Shown here: in pieces, positions 43,512 through 52,681 of the stretch | Layout of the letters: each line of letters begins with the position of its first letter | Position numbering within the stretch: position 1 is the stretch's first letter | Assembly: GCA_036501825.1 (NCBI GenBank) | Contig: DASXZP010000032.1 | Location: 423,628 to 487,627, forward strand | Source of the DNA: JAFECT01 sp036501825 | GTDB lineage: Bacteria > Pseudomonadota > Alphaproteobacteria > Caulobacterales > Caulobacteraceae | DNA length: 64,000 nucleotides | Direction of reading: 5' to 3' | The notes under the pieces: model-generated | Told to the model about the DNA's origin: nothing | Databases searched by the model: none | What the model saw: the letters and a program-made list of their open reading frames with translations, nothing else | Made by a program: the position numbers and the translations under genes

Positions 43512-43958
43512 ATGTCGGATAGGCAAAACGTCAGTTTGGACGCGGTGGACCGCAAGCTGGTCGAGCTTCTCAGCGCCGACGCGCGCATGACCCTGACCGC
43601 CCTGGCCCACGCCGTCGGCCTGTCGCGCACCGCCGTCCAGGGGCGCATGGCGCGGCTGGAACGCGACCGGGTGATCGTCGGCTATCGCGCAGTGCTGGGC
43701 GAGCGGATCGAGGCCGGCGCGCTGGGCGCGGTGCTGTCGGTGGTGTTCAACCAGCGGCCATGCTTTCCCGTGGTCGAGCGCTTCCGCGACTGGCCGGAGA
43801 TTGTGAACTATTATTCGGTGACCGGGCCGGTGGACGCGTTCGTGGTCGTGAAGGTGAAGAACACTGACGCGCTCGCGGAACTGATCGACCGCATGAGTGC
43901 GGTGCAGGGCGTGGGCGAGGTCCGTTCAGCGGTGATGCTGCACGCGGATTTTAACTAA
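43512..43958 (+). CDS. Lrp/AsnC-family transcriptional regulator
   Basis: The 148-residue product has the Lrp N-terminal helix-turn-helix (DAVDRKLVELLSADARMTL, ALAHAVGLSRTAVQGRMARL) and the RAM domain (GAVLSVVFNQRPCF, YSVTGPVDAFVVVKVKNTDA). Such regulators bind amino acids and control a neighbouring enzyme; the divergent nitrilase-fold gene fits. Confidence 0.92.
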   Translation: MSDRQNVSLDAVDRKLVELLSADARMTLTALAHAVGLSRTAVQGRMARLERDRVIVGYRAVLGERIEAGALGAVLSVVFNQRPCFPVVERFRDWPEIVNYYSVTGPVDAFVVVKVKNTDALAELIDRMSAVQGVGEVRSAVMLHADFN

Positions 43959-43969
43959 AGACGCACGCC

Positions 43970-44129
43970 CCTCCGCCCTTTGGGCGGAGACCGGCGCGCC
44001 ACGCGCGCCAGAGGCGGGCAGCCGCCACAGCGATGGAAGGTTGGCGTAGCTGCGCTCATCACTGAGCGTGGCGGCGGCGGCCCTCCTCTGCTCGCTTCGC
44101 GACCGGTCTCCCCCCAGAGGGGGGAGAGA
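43970..44129. repeat. Long intergenic repeat, type E copy 2
   Basis: This has the same layout as 35543-35700: CTCCGCCCTTTGGGCGGAG, GGAAGGTTGGCGTAGCTGC in the middle, and the terminal CTCCCCCCAGAGGGGGGAG. The ends are nearly identical to copy 1 and the interior has diverged. It lies between the Lrp-type gene and the RNase J stop codon. Confidence 0.85.
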
Positions 44130-44130
44130 C

Positions 44131-45804
44131 TTAGATGCGCAGCACCACGGTCTCGACGATGGGGCGGCGGTTCCAAATTCTCTGGGACGCTTTCTTCAGC
44201 GCGCGGGCCACCGCAGACTCCACAGCCTCGTCGTCGTCGCGTTCTCCGCCCTTCAGCCGCTCAAAGGCTTTCTCCGCATCTTCTGCGAGGTCGCCGAGCG
44301 CGTCTTCCAGCGGGTAGTCGGTGTCGCCGGTCAGGCCGATGCCGCGCACTTCGATGTCGGCGGCGAGTTTGCCCTTGGCGTTCAGCACAAGCGACACGAC
44401 CAGGACGCCGTTCGACGCCGCGTGACGGCGTTCACGAAGCGCCGCGCCGCCTTCGGGTTCGAGGACGTTGCCGTCGACGAACAGGCGGCCGGACGGGACC
44501 TCGTCGATAACCTCGGGCTTGCCCGGCGCGAGGCGGATCATCTCGCCGTTGCGGGGTGCTATGGCTTGCGGGACCTGCATGTCTTTCGCGAGCGCGCAGT
44601 GTTCGAGCAGGTGGCGGCGTTCGCCGTGGGTGGGCACCGCGATGTGCGGCCGCGCCCACTGGTACATCTGTTTCAGGTCATCGCGGCACGGGTGGCCGGA
44701 GACGTGGATGCCCGGGTGGTCGCGCTCGGTGTAGAGGCGCACGCCGCGGTCGGCGAGTTTGTTCTGCAGGTTGCGGATCGGGATGTCGTTGCCGGGGATC
44801 ACGCGCGAGGAAAAGATGCAGCTGTCGCCCTGTCCCAACTTCACGTGCGGGTGGGCGTCGTCGGCGATGCGCGAGAGGGCCGCGCGCGGCTCACCCTGGC
44901 TGCCGGTGCACAGGTACATGACGCGATCGTGCGGCAGGGACGCGGCGGTCTGTTCGTCGATGAACTCCGGCACATCCTTGAGCAGGCCGACTGATTTGGC
45001 GGCGGCGGTGATGCGGTGCATCGAGCGGCCGACCAGGCAGACGCTGCGGCCTGCGGCCTCGGCGGCGCGGGCGGCGGAGTCCACGCGCGCGACGTTGGAG
45101 GCGAAACAGGCGACGGCGACCTTGCCCTTCAGGGTCTTGACCAGTTCGGAGAGCTTGTCGCGCACCTCGATCTCGGAGCCCGCGGTGCCGTCCACGAAGA
45201 CGTTGGTAGAATCGCAGACCATGGCGAGCACGCCGTCGTCGCCAAGTTGGCGGATGGCGTCGGCGTCAACCGGCTTTCCCGTGATCGGAGAGTCGTCGAT
45301 CTTCCAGTCCCCGGTGTGCAGGATCGTGCCCAGCGGCGTCTTGATGGCGAGACCATTGGGTTCGGGGATCGAGTGGGCGATGGTGACCAGCGCGACCTCA
45401 AACGGTCCGAGCTTGATCGTGCCGCCGAGCGGCACTTCGCGCAGGTCCACCTCATCGAGGATGTCGGCGTCGCGCAGCTTTTCGCGCACCAGATAGGCGG
45501 TGAACGGGGTCGCGTAGACGGGCGCCTTCAGCTTGGGCCAGAGCCAGCCGATGGCGCCGATGTGATCCTCGTGGGCGTGGGTGAGCACGATGCCGAGGAT
45601 GTCTTCGCCCTCGGCGAAACTCGCGTCCGGCATGATGATGTCGACGCCCGGCGTGGTCGGGTCGCCGAAGGTCACGCCCACATCCACCACAATCCACTGC
45701 CGCGCGCGCGGCGGTCCATAACCGTAGAGGTTCAGGTTCATGCCGATCTCGTTCGAACCACCAAGCGGCAGGAAGACGAGTTCGTTCTCGGAAGACTTTG
45801 TCAT
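44131..45804 (-). CDS. rnj: Ribonuclease J
   Basis: This metallo-beta-lactamase/beta-CASP ribonuclease acts in 5'-to-3' decay and rRNA or mRNA processing. The 557-residue product has HAHEDH at residues 76-81, the expected zinc motif, FLPLGGSNEIGMNLNLYGYG at the start, and the beta-CASP motifs with ISGHPCRDDLKQMYQW-like sequence. The start overlaps the coaX stop as ATGA. Confidence 0.95.
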   Translation of the reverse strand: MTKSSENELVFLPLGGSNEIGMNLNLYGYGPPRARQWIVVDVGVTFGDPTTPGVDIIMPDASFAEGEDILGIVLTHAHEDHIGAIGWLWPKLKAPVYATPFTAYLVREKLRDADILDEVDLREVPLGGTIKLGPFEVALVTIAHSIPEPNGLAIKTPLGTILHTGDWKIDDSPITGKPVDADAIRQLGDDGVLAMVCDSTNVFVDGTAGSEIEVRDKLSELVKTLKGKVAVACFASNVARVDSAARAAEAAGRSVCLVGRSMHRITAAAKSVGLLKDVPEFIDEQTAASLPHDRVMYLCTGSQGEPRAALSRIADDAHPHVKLGQGDSCIFSSRVIPGNDIPIRNLQNKLADRGVRLYTERDHPGIHVSGHPCRDDLKQMYQWARPHIAVPTHGERRHLLEHCALAKDMQVPQAIAPRNGEMIRLAPGKPEVIDEVPSGRLFVDGNVLEPEGGAALRERRHAASNGVLVVSLVLNAKGKLAADIEVRGIGLTGDTDYPLEDALGDLAEDAEKAFERLKGGERDDDEAVESAVARALKKASQRIWNRRPIVETVVLRI

Positions 45805-46586
45805 GCGGCCGGCTTGCCGCCGTTGCGGCGCCAGATTTCGAGCAAGCCTTTGATGGTCAGGTCTCCGTCGAAATGGTCGATGCTCGAAGTCGCGCCTTCG
45901 AACAGCGAGGCGACGCCGCCGGTGGCGACGACGGTCATCGGCTTGCCGTACTCGGCCTTGATGCGCGCGATCAGACCCTCGATCAGGGCGATATAGCCCC
46001 AGAACACGCCCGACTGCATGGCGGTCACCGTGTCCTTGCCGATGACCTGGTTACGCACCGGTCGCGCGATGGCGACGCGCGGCAGTTTCGCCGCGGCGCT
46101 GTGCAGCGCCTGCATGGACAGGTTGATGCCGGGCGCGATCACGCCGCCCTCGAAGGCGCCGTCGGGGCCGACCACGTCGAAGGTGGTGGCGGTGCCGGAA
46201 TCGACCAGGATCAGCGGTCCGCCATAGCTGACGAAACCGCCGACGGCGTTGACCAGGCGGTCGGCGCCGGCCTCGGACGGCTGTTCGATGCGGATGGCGA
46301 TGCCGAGCTCGGCGTTGTCGCCGACCACCAGGGGCTCGATCTTCAGATAACGCCGGGCGAGATTGCGCAGGTTGAACAGCGACTGGGGCACCACGCTGGA
46401 AATGATGCAGGCGTCGATGTGGGTGAACTTGAGGCCGCCGAGCTGGAGCAGCTGGCTCAGCCACACGGCGTATTCGTCGGCGGTGCGGGTGCTTTCGGTG
46501 GCCGTGCGCCACTGGGCGATCCAGTCCGCGCCGTCGTGGACGGCGAAGAGGGTGTTGGTGTTGCCCTGTTCGATGGCGAGAAGCAT
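45801..46586 (-). CDS. coaX: Type III pantothenate kinase
   Basis: CoaX phosphorylates pantothenate in CoA synthesis and is insensitive to feedback by CoA. The 261-residue product begins MLLAIEQGNTNTLFAVHDG; most members have Asp in the first phosphate loop (DxGNT), so Glu at this position is a variation. ILVDSGTATTFDVV and GGVIAPGINLSMQALHSAAA contain the second Asp and the expected loop. It lies 11 bases after birA and overlaps rnj. Confidence 0.94.
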   Translation of the reverse strand: MLLAIEQGNTNTLFAVHDGADWIAQWRTATESTRTADEYAVWLSQLLQLGGLKFTHIDACIISSVVPQSLFNLRNLARRYLKIEPLVVGDNAELGIAIRIEQPSEAGADRLVNAVGGFVSYGGPLILVDSGTATTFDVVGPDGAFEGGVIAPGINLSMQALHSAAAKLPRVAIARPVRNQVIGKDTVTAMQSGVFWGYIALIEGLIARIKAEYGKPMTVVATGGVASLFEGATSSIDHFDGDLTIKGLLEIWRRNGGKPAA

Positions 46587-46597
46587 AGGAACCCCTT

Positions 46598-47350
46598 CTA
46601 CGCCGTCTCGAAGAAGACGTCGCCCGCCGTGATCTTGCGCACCGATCCGTCCGCCAGGCGCAACCGCAGCGCGCCGTCCGGCTCCAGCCCTTCGGCCACG
46701 CCATGCACGGTTTCCGAGCCCAGCTGAGCGACGCAGGCCCGGCCCAGGCCGTCAGCGCGCGCGGTCCAGTCCTGGGCGATCGAGGCGAAGCCCTGCTGTT
46801 CCCACTGTGTCAGGCGTTGGGCGAACAGGGGCGCGAAGGCGGCCATGGCGTCGTCGACCTTGGGGGCGCGCGCCACGTCGTGACGCAGGTGATCGGCCAC
46901 GCGGGTCGCGGGGCGCTCGGTGTTGGTGGGCGTGTGGTCGAGGTTGAGGCCGCAACCGACGGCGAGCCACAGCGTCCCGTCCGCCCGCGTCCCGGACTCG
47001 ATGAGGATGCCCGACGCCTTCAGCCCGCCGATCAGCACGTCGTTGGGCCACTTGATGCTGACCAGGTTGACCGGGACGTACACGTCGAACAGGTCGGCGA
47101 TGGCCAGGGCGGCGACGAACGCGACCTGCGCCGCCTCGACCGGCGGCTTGGCGGTGAAGGTGAGCAGCGTCGCGGCGAGATTGCCGAGTTCGGTGGACCA
47201 GGCGCGGCCGCGGCGGCCGCGACCGGCGGTCTGACGCTTGGCGGTGATCCACACCGGCTCGACGGCGCCGGCTTCGGCGCGGCGGCGCGCTTCGGCGTTG
47301 GTCGAGTCGATCTCGGCGAACGCGAGGATCGGTATCGGCAGGGAAGTCAG
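46598..47350 (-). CDS. birA: Biotin--[acetyl-CoA-carboxylase] ligase with CTG start
   Basis: BirA attaches biotin to the carboxylase carrier protein. The 250-residue product has the catalytic GRGRRGRAW and the KWPNDVLIGG motif, with no N-terminal DNA-binding domain, as usual in alphaproteobacteria. The family N-terminus (LPIPILAFAEIDSTNAEARR) is encoded upstream of every in-frame ATG, GTG or TTG. The first usable codon is CTG at 47350 (then TSLPIPIL), which overlaps the nuoN stop as CTGA, the analogue of an ATGA overlap. An automatic caller would instead start at GTG 47254 and lose 32 residues. Confidence 0.9.
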   Translation of the reverse strand: MTSLPIPILAFAEIDSTNAEARRRAEAGAVEPVWITAKRQTAGRGRRGRAWSTELGNLAATLLTFTAKPPVEAAQVAFVAALAIADLFDVYVPVNLVSIKWPNDVLIGGLKASGILIESGTRADGTLWLAVGCGLNLDHTPTNTERPATRVADHLRHDVARAPKVDDAMAAFAPLFAQRLTQWEQQGFASIAQDWTARADGLGRACVAQLGSETVHGVAEGLEPDGALRLRLADGSVRKITAGDVFFETA

Positions 47351-48780
47351 TGGAGGCCCAGCGACTTGGACGCTGCCTCAGCGGCGGGCGTGAGCCAGAC
47401 CAGTGCGCCCCACACCAGAACGCCCGCGAACAGCGAACAGGCGTAGGCGATCCAACGGGCTTCGGCGGGCGAGCGATCGACCTTGCCCGGCGCCGGGTCG
47501 AACCACATCAGCTTGATGACGCGCAGATAGTAGAAGGCGGCCACGACCGAGGCGACGAGACCGGCGATGGCGTAGGGCCACAGTCCGTCGACCGCCAGCG
47601 CCGACTTGAACACGAAGTACTTTCCCCAGAACCCGGAAAACGGCGGCATGCCGAGCACCGAGAGGGAAAGCGCGGTCAGCGCCAGGGCGATGCCCGGTCG
47701 TTCGCGTTTGAGCCCGGCGAGTTCGGAGATCAGCACGATCGGCTTGCCGTCGCGCTTCAGCGCCTCGAGACAGGCGAAGAAGCCGGTGACGTCGATCATG
47801 TAGAGCACCATGAACACCAGCATCGCCTGGATGCCCACGCTGGTGCCGGCCGCGATGCCGAGCAGCGCATAGCCGATGTTGGCGATCGAGGAATAGGCCA
47901 GCAGACGCTTGAAGTCCTTCTGCACCAGGCCGCCGAAGGCGCCGACGACGAAGGAAATGACCGCCAGGATCAGGATGACTCCGCGCCATTGCTCGATGGC
48001 GCCGGGGAAGGCCTGGTCCAGGGTCCGCGCGAACAGGACCATGGCGGCGAGCTTGGGGGCGGCGGCGACGAAGGCCACGACCGGGGTTGGCGCGCCCTCG
48101 TAGACGTCGGGCGTCCACATGTGGAACGGCGCGGCGGAAACCTTGAAGGCGATGCCGCAGATCAGGAAGATCAGGCCGAACAGCTCGCCGATGTGCGCCC
48201 CGCCGTGGGTCGCCGCAGCGATGTCGGTGAAGCGCATGGAGCCCGCGAAGCCGTAGATCAGGCTGGCGCCGTAGAGCAGCAGGCCCGACGAGAGGGCGCC
48301 GAGGACGAAATACTTCAGGCCGGCCTCGGACGACTTGGCGTCGTCGCGCTGGAAGGCGGCGAGCACGTAGAGCGCCAGGGACTGCAACTCGATCGAGACA
48401 TAGAGCGAGATCAGGTCGGCGGCGGAGACCATCATGCTCATGCCGAGCGTGGCGAGCAGGATCAGCACCGGATATTCGAACTTGGGCTGGCCCGAACGGC
48501 GCAGCCAGCCGTAACCCAGCACGATGGCGAAGGCCGCGGCGACGTAGATCGCCACCTTCGAGAAGCGCGCGGTCGCGTCCATGACGAAGGCGCCATGGAA
48601 GGCGGAGCCCATCGGGCTCATGGCCGCGGCATAGGCGGCCCCGATGAGGATCACGCCGGAAACCAGCGACAGGGCGCCGGTCGCCTTGGGCCCGCCGAGC
48701 GCGCCCAGGAAGATCACCAGCAAGGCGCCGAGCGAGACGATCAGTTCGGGCGCACAGACGGAAAGGGTCGCGTAGTCCAT
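47347..48780 (-). CDS. nuoN: NADH-quinone oxidoreductase subunit N
   Basis: This is one of the three antiporter-like proton-pumping membrane subunits of complex I. The 477-residue product is all helices, with ELQSLALYVLAAFQRDDAKS (key Glu in helix 5), FKVSAAPFHMWTPDVYEGAP and AYSSIANIGYALLGI. The ATG at 48780 begins DYATLSVCAPE. It lies 1 base after nuoM and its stop overlaps the birA start. Confidence 0.96.
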   Translation of the reverse strand: MDYATLSVCAPELIVSLGALLVIFLGALGGPKATGALSLVSGVILIGAAYAAAMSPMGSAFHGAFVMDATARFSKVAIYVAAAFAIVLGYGWLRRSGQPKFEYPVLILLATLGMSMMVSAADLISLYVSIELQSLALYVLAAFQRDDAKSSEAGLKYFVLGALSSGLLLYGASLIYGFAGSMRFTDIAAATHGGAHIGELFGLIFLICGIAFKVSAAPFHMWTPDVYEGAPTPVVAFVAAAPKLAAMVLFARTLDQAFPGAIEQWRGVILILAVISFVVGAFGGLVQKDFKRLLAYSSIANIGYALLGIAAGTSVGIQAMLVFMVLYMIDVTGFFACLEALKRDGKPIVLISELAGLKRERPGIALALTALSLSVLGMPPFSGFWGKYFVFKSALAVDGLWPYAIAGLVASVVAAFYYLRVIKLMWFDPAPGKVDRSPAEARWIAYACSLFAGVLVWGALVWLTPAAEAASKSLGLH

Positions 48781-48781
48781 C

Positions 48782-50278
48782 TCAGCGGCCCCCGATCGCG
48801 AGTTGGTAGGTCGCAACGACCGCGTCCGCCGAGGCGTGGGTCACGTCGAAGACCAGTTTCGGATAGACGCCGAGCAACAGGGTGCCGACGATCAGCGGCG
48901 CGAACACCACGATCTCACGCCAGTCGAGGTCGGTGATCGTGGCCAGCTGCGGATTGGTGATCTCGCCGAAGGTCACTCGCCGATACAGCGTCAGCGCATA
49001 GGCGGCGGAGAAGATCACGCCCGAGGCGGCGAACAGCACCGTCCAGGTGGAGACGTTGTAGGCCCCGACCATGGTCAGGATTTCACCGATGAAGCCCGAG
49101 GTGCCGGGCAGGCCGACGTTGGCCATGGTGAACAGCATGAAGGTCGCCGCGTACCAGGGCATGCGGTTCACCAGACCGCCATAGAAGGCGATCTCGCGGG
49201 TGTGCATGCGGTCGTAGACCACGCCGACGCAGAGGAAGAGCGCGCCCGAGATCAGGCCGTGGCTCAGCATCTGGAAGATGGCGCCTTCCATGCCCTGGGC
49301 GTTGCCGGCGAAGATGCCCATGGTCACGAAGCCCATATGGGCCACCGACGAATAGGCGATCAGCTTCTTCATGTCGGTCTGCCGGAAGGCGACCAGCGAG
49401 GTGTAGACGATGGCGATGGTCGAGAGCGCGAACATCACCGGCGTCAGAACCTGCGACGCGTGCGGGAACATCGGCAGATCGAAGCGGATGAAGCCGTAGC
49501 CGCCGAGCTTCAGCAGGATGCCGGCCAGGATGACCGAGCCGGCTGTCGGCGCCTCCACGTGCGCATCCGGCAACCAGGTGTGCACCGGCCACATCGGCAG
49601 CTTCACCGCGAAGGAGGCGGTGAAGGCTATGAACAGAAGTATCTGCGTGTTCGGATCCCACTTGTAGGCGGTGAGTTCCGGGATGCTGGTCGTGCCGGCG
49701 GTGGCGGCCATGTAGAGCATGGCGCCCAGCATCAGGATCGAACCCAGCAGGGTGTAGAGGAAGAACTTGTAGGCCGCATAGACCCGGTTCTTGCCGCCCC
49801 AGATGCCGATGATCAGGAACATCGGAACGAGGCCGCCCTCGAAGAAGATGTAGAACAGGAACAGATCGAGCGAGGTGAAGACCCCGATGATCAGGGTCTC
49901 GAGAACCAGGAAGCAGATCAGGTACTCGGTCACCCGTTGCTTGATCGGGTTCCAGCTCGCGATGATGCAGATCGGCAGCAGGAATGCAGTCAGCAGCACG
50001 AACAGGATCGAAATCCCGTCGACGCCCATGTGATAACCGGCGCCGGCGAACCAGCTGTAGTTCTCGATGAACTGATAGCCCGGGACCGACCGGTCGAAGC
50101 GCGTCAGCAAAAACACCGAGACCGCCAGCGTCGCCAGCGTGGTCCACAGCGCGATCCACTTGGCGTTCTTCTCGATCGCCGGCGCATCGTCCGCGCGCGA
50201 GAAGAAGCGCAGCAGGCCGATGATGGCCGCGCCGACCAGCGGCAGGAAGGTTACGATGCTGAGAATGTGATCCATCAT
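48782..50278 (-). CDS. nuoM: NADH-quinone oxidoreductase subunit M
   Basis: This antiporter-like membrane subunit of complex I, 498 residues, has FFEGGLVPMFLIIGIWGGKN (conserved Glu), FAVKLPMWPVHTWLPDAHVE and AYSSVAHMGFVTMGI. It is separated from nuoL by 10 bases. Two ATG codons occur in tandem at the start. Confidence 0.97.
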   Translation of the reverse strand: MMDHILSIVTFLPLVGAAIIGLLRFFSRADDAPAIEKNAKWIALWTTLATLAVSVFLLTRFDRSVPGYQFIENYSWFAGAGYHMGVDGISILFVLLTAFLLPICIIASWNPIKQRVTEYLICFLVLETLIIGVFTSLDLFLFYIFFEGGLVPMFLIIGIWGGKNRVYAAYKFFLYTLLGSILMLGAMLYMAATAGTTSIPELTAYKWDPNTQILLFIAFTASFAVKLPMWPVHTWLPDAHVEAPTAGSVILAGILLKLGGYGFIRFDLPMFPHASQVLTPVMFALSTIAIVYTSLVAFRQTDMKKLIAYSSVAHMGFVTMGIFAGNAQGMEGAIFQMLSHGLISGALFLCVGVVYDRMHTREIAFYGGLVNRMPWYAATFMLFTMANVGLPGTSGFIGEILTMVGAYNVSTWTVLFAASGVIFSAAYALTLYRRVTFGEITNPQLATITDLDWREIVVFAPLIVGTLLLGVYPKLVFDVTHASADAVVATYQLAIGGR

Positions 50279-50288
50279 CGGCCCTCCC

Positions 50289-52367
50289 CTAGCGCCAGTA
50301 GTACAGGGCGTAGGTCAAAAGACCCACGACGCCGAGGAGCATGACGAAGGCGTAGTGATAGACGTAGCCCGACTGGATCTTGCCCTGGCGCCTGGCCCAC
50401 TGCAGCGACAGCCACGCGAAGCCGTTGGGGCCGAGGCCGTCGATGATCTTCTGGTCGCCGACCTTCCAGAACAGGTCGCCCAGCGCCTTGGCGCCTTTGA
50501 CGAAGACGAAGTCGTAGAGCTCGTCGAAGAACCACTTGTTGTAGAGGAAGGTCCACAGCGGGCCCTTCTGCGCCGCGATCCGCGCCGCCAGGCCTTCGTG
50601 CAGGATGTAGAACCAGGCCGCGACCACGAGGCCGCCGACCGACAACGCCAGCGGGGCCCACACCGCCCACTGCGGAATGCCCGCCTCGCTCAGCGCGTGA
50701 TTGCCCGGCGCGTTGAAGATCGAGTGGCCCCAGAACGCCGCCTGATGCTCGCCCACGAAGTCGGGTGCGAAAATGCCGCCCGATGCGATGGCGCCCAGCG
50801 CCAGCAGCAGCAGCGGGACCAGCATGACCCACGGGCTTTCATGCGGCTTGTGGTGCGCGTCGACCGCATGCTGATCTCCGTCAGGTTCGGAGTGGCTTTC
50901 GATCTGCGCGCTCGACGCATGATCGTCATGCACATGCGCGTGGCCGCTCTCCCACTTGGGCGTACCCCAGAAGGTCATGAACACCAGACGCCAGGAGTAA
51001 TAGGCGGTGAGACCGGCGACGAAGAGGCCGGTGAAATAGGCGAACAGCGCGATCGGATTGTGTTGGCCGGTCTGGAACGCGGCGTTGAGGATCGAGTCCT
51101 TCGAATAGAAGCCCGCGAAACCGATGCCGTTGAGCTGACCCAGATGCAGATCGGGAATGCCCAGGCCGGTGATCGCGATGGTGCCGAACACCATCACGCC
51201 GTAGGTGGCCGGCAGGTATTTGCGCAGGCCGCCCATGGCGCGCATGTCCTGCTCGTGGTGCATGGCGTGGATCACGCTGCCCGCGCCCAGGAACAGCAGC
51301 GCCTTGAAAAAGGCGTGGGTGAACAGGTGGAACATGCCCGCCTGATAGGCGCCCGCGCCGGCGGCAATGAACATGTAGCCGAGCTGCGAACAGGTCGAAT
51401 AGGCGATCACCCGCTTGATGTCGTTCTGCGCGAGACCCACGGTGGCGGCGAACAGCGAGGTCACCGCCCCGATCACCAGCACGAAGTCGCGCGCGACCGG
51501 CGCGTACTCGAACAGCGGGGAAAGCAGGCAGACCATGTAGACGCCGGCGGTCACCATGGTCGCGGCGTGGATCAGGGCCGAGACCGGGGTCGGGCCCTCC
51601 ATGGCGTCGGGCAACCATGTGTGCAGGAAGAACTGGGCCGACTTGCCCATGGCGCCCACGAACAGGAAGCAGGCGGCGAGGTCGAGCGCGCTGAAGCTCT
51701 GCCCCGCGAAGGTCCAGGTGGTGTTGGCCTTGGACGCGATCATGGGGAACAGGACGTCGAACCGGATGGTCCCGAACATCCAGAAAATCGTCATGATGCC
51801 GAGCGCGAAGCCGAAGTCGCCCACCCGGTTGACGATGAAGGCCTTGATCGCCGCGGCATTGGCCGTCGGTTTCTTGAACCAGAAGCCGATCAGCAGATAG
51901 GAGGCCAGGCCCACGCCTTCCCAGCCGAAGAACAGCTGCATGAAGTCGTTGGCGGTGACCAGCGCCAACATGGCGAAGGTGAACAGCGACAGGTACGCGA
52001 AGAACCGCGGCTTGCTGTCGTCGTCGCTCATGTAACCCCAGCTGTAGAGGTGCACGAGGGCGGAGACCGTCGTCACCACCACCAGCATGACGCTCGACAA
52101 GGTGTCGATGCGCACCGACCAGGTGGACATGAACTTGCCGACCTGGATGAAGGGGAACAGCTGAACCAGGAAATCGCCCTGGCCGCCCCAGTTGTGCAGC
52201 CAGAACATCCACCAGCCGATGGCGCAGGACAGGAACAACAGTCCGGTGGTGACGGTCATCGACAGCTTGTCGCCGATCCGCCGCCCGAACAGGCCTGCGA
52301 TCGCAGCACCCACCAGCGGCGCGAACACCAGAATGGTGACCAGGGTCTGAGGCGAAGTCAGGTCCAC
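50289..52367 (-). CDS. nuoL: NADH-quinone oxidoreductase subunit L
   Basis: This is the largest antiporter-like subunit of complex I, 692 residues. It has FFGWEGVGLASYLLIGFWF, FFLHTWLPDAMEGPTPVSAL and a C-terminal lateral-helix region. A His-rich loop (SGHAHVHDDHASSAQIESHS) lies between helices 13 and 14 near residue 480. The start codon is GTG at 52367; it lies 5 bases after nuoK. Confidence 0.97.
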   Translation of the reverse strand: MDLTSPQTLVTILVFAPLVGAAIAGLFGRRIGDKLSMTVTTGLLFLSCAIGWWMFWLHNWGGQGDFLVQLFPFIQVGKFMSTWSVRIDTLSSVMLVVVTTVSALVHLYSWGYMSDDDSKPRFFAYLSLFTFAMLALVTANDFMQLFFGWEGVGLASYLLIGFWFKKPTANAAAIKAFIVNRVGDFGFALGIMTIFWMFGTIRFDVLFPMIASKANTTWTFAGQSFSALDLAACFLFVGAMGKSAQFFLHTWLPDAMEGPTPVSALIHAATMVTAGVYMVCLLSPLFEYAPVARDFVLVIGAVTSLFAATVGLAQNDIKRVIAYSTCSQLGYMFIAAGAGAYQAGMFHLFTHAFFKALLFLGAGSVIHAMHHEQDMRAMGGLRKYLPATYGVMVFGTIAITGLGIPDLHLGQLNGIGFAGFYSKDSILNAAFQTGQHNPIALFAYFTGLFVAGLTAYYSWRLVFMTFWGTPKWESGHAHVHDDHASSAQIESHSEPDGDQHAVDAHHKPHESPWVMLVPLLLLALGAIASGGIFAPDFVGEHQAAFWGHSIFNAPGNHALSEAGIPQWAVWAPLALSVGGLVVAAWFYILHEGLAARIAAQKGPLWTFLYNKWFFDELYDFVFVKGAKALGDLFWKVGDQKIIDGLGPNGFAWLSLQWARRQGKIQSGYVYHYAFVMLLGVVGLLTYALYYWR

Positions 52368-52372
52368 GCGGA

Positions 52373-52681
52373 TCAGCCCTTCATCACGCTGGCGTCGTCC
52401 ACGGCGATGTCGCCGCGGTTGCGGAAGAAGGTGACCAGGATGGCGAGACCGACAGCGGCTTCGGCCGCGGCCACGGTCAGCACGAACATGGCGAAGATCT
52501 GCCCCGATATGTCGTGCAGATAGGCCGAAAAGGCCGCGAAATTGATGTTCACCGCCAACAGGATCATCTCGATCGACATCAGGATGACGATGACGTTCTT
52601 GCGGTTCACGAAGATGCCGAACACCCCGATGACGAACAGCAGGGCGGCGACGGTCAGGTAGTGGGTTAGCCCGATGGTCAT
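52373..52681 (-). CDS. nuoK: NADH-quinone oxidoreductase subunit K
   Basis: This small membrane subunit of complex I, 102 residues, has three helices and two buried Glu residues (IEMILLAVNINFAAF and AAAEAAVGLAIL), which are essential in E. coli NuoK. It overlaps the nuoJ stop as ATGA. Confidence 0.97.
   Translation of the reverse strand: MTIGLTHYLTVAALLFVIGVFGIFVNRKNVIVILMSIEMILLAVNINFAAFSAYLHDISGQIFAMFVLTVAAAEAAVGLAILVTFFRNRGDIAVDDASVMKG

Noticed and set aside
50355..52523. A 722-residue plus-strand frame
   Set aside because: Antisense to nuoL-nuoK, with His/Glu/Gln-rich low-complexity sequence typical of a shadow frame.
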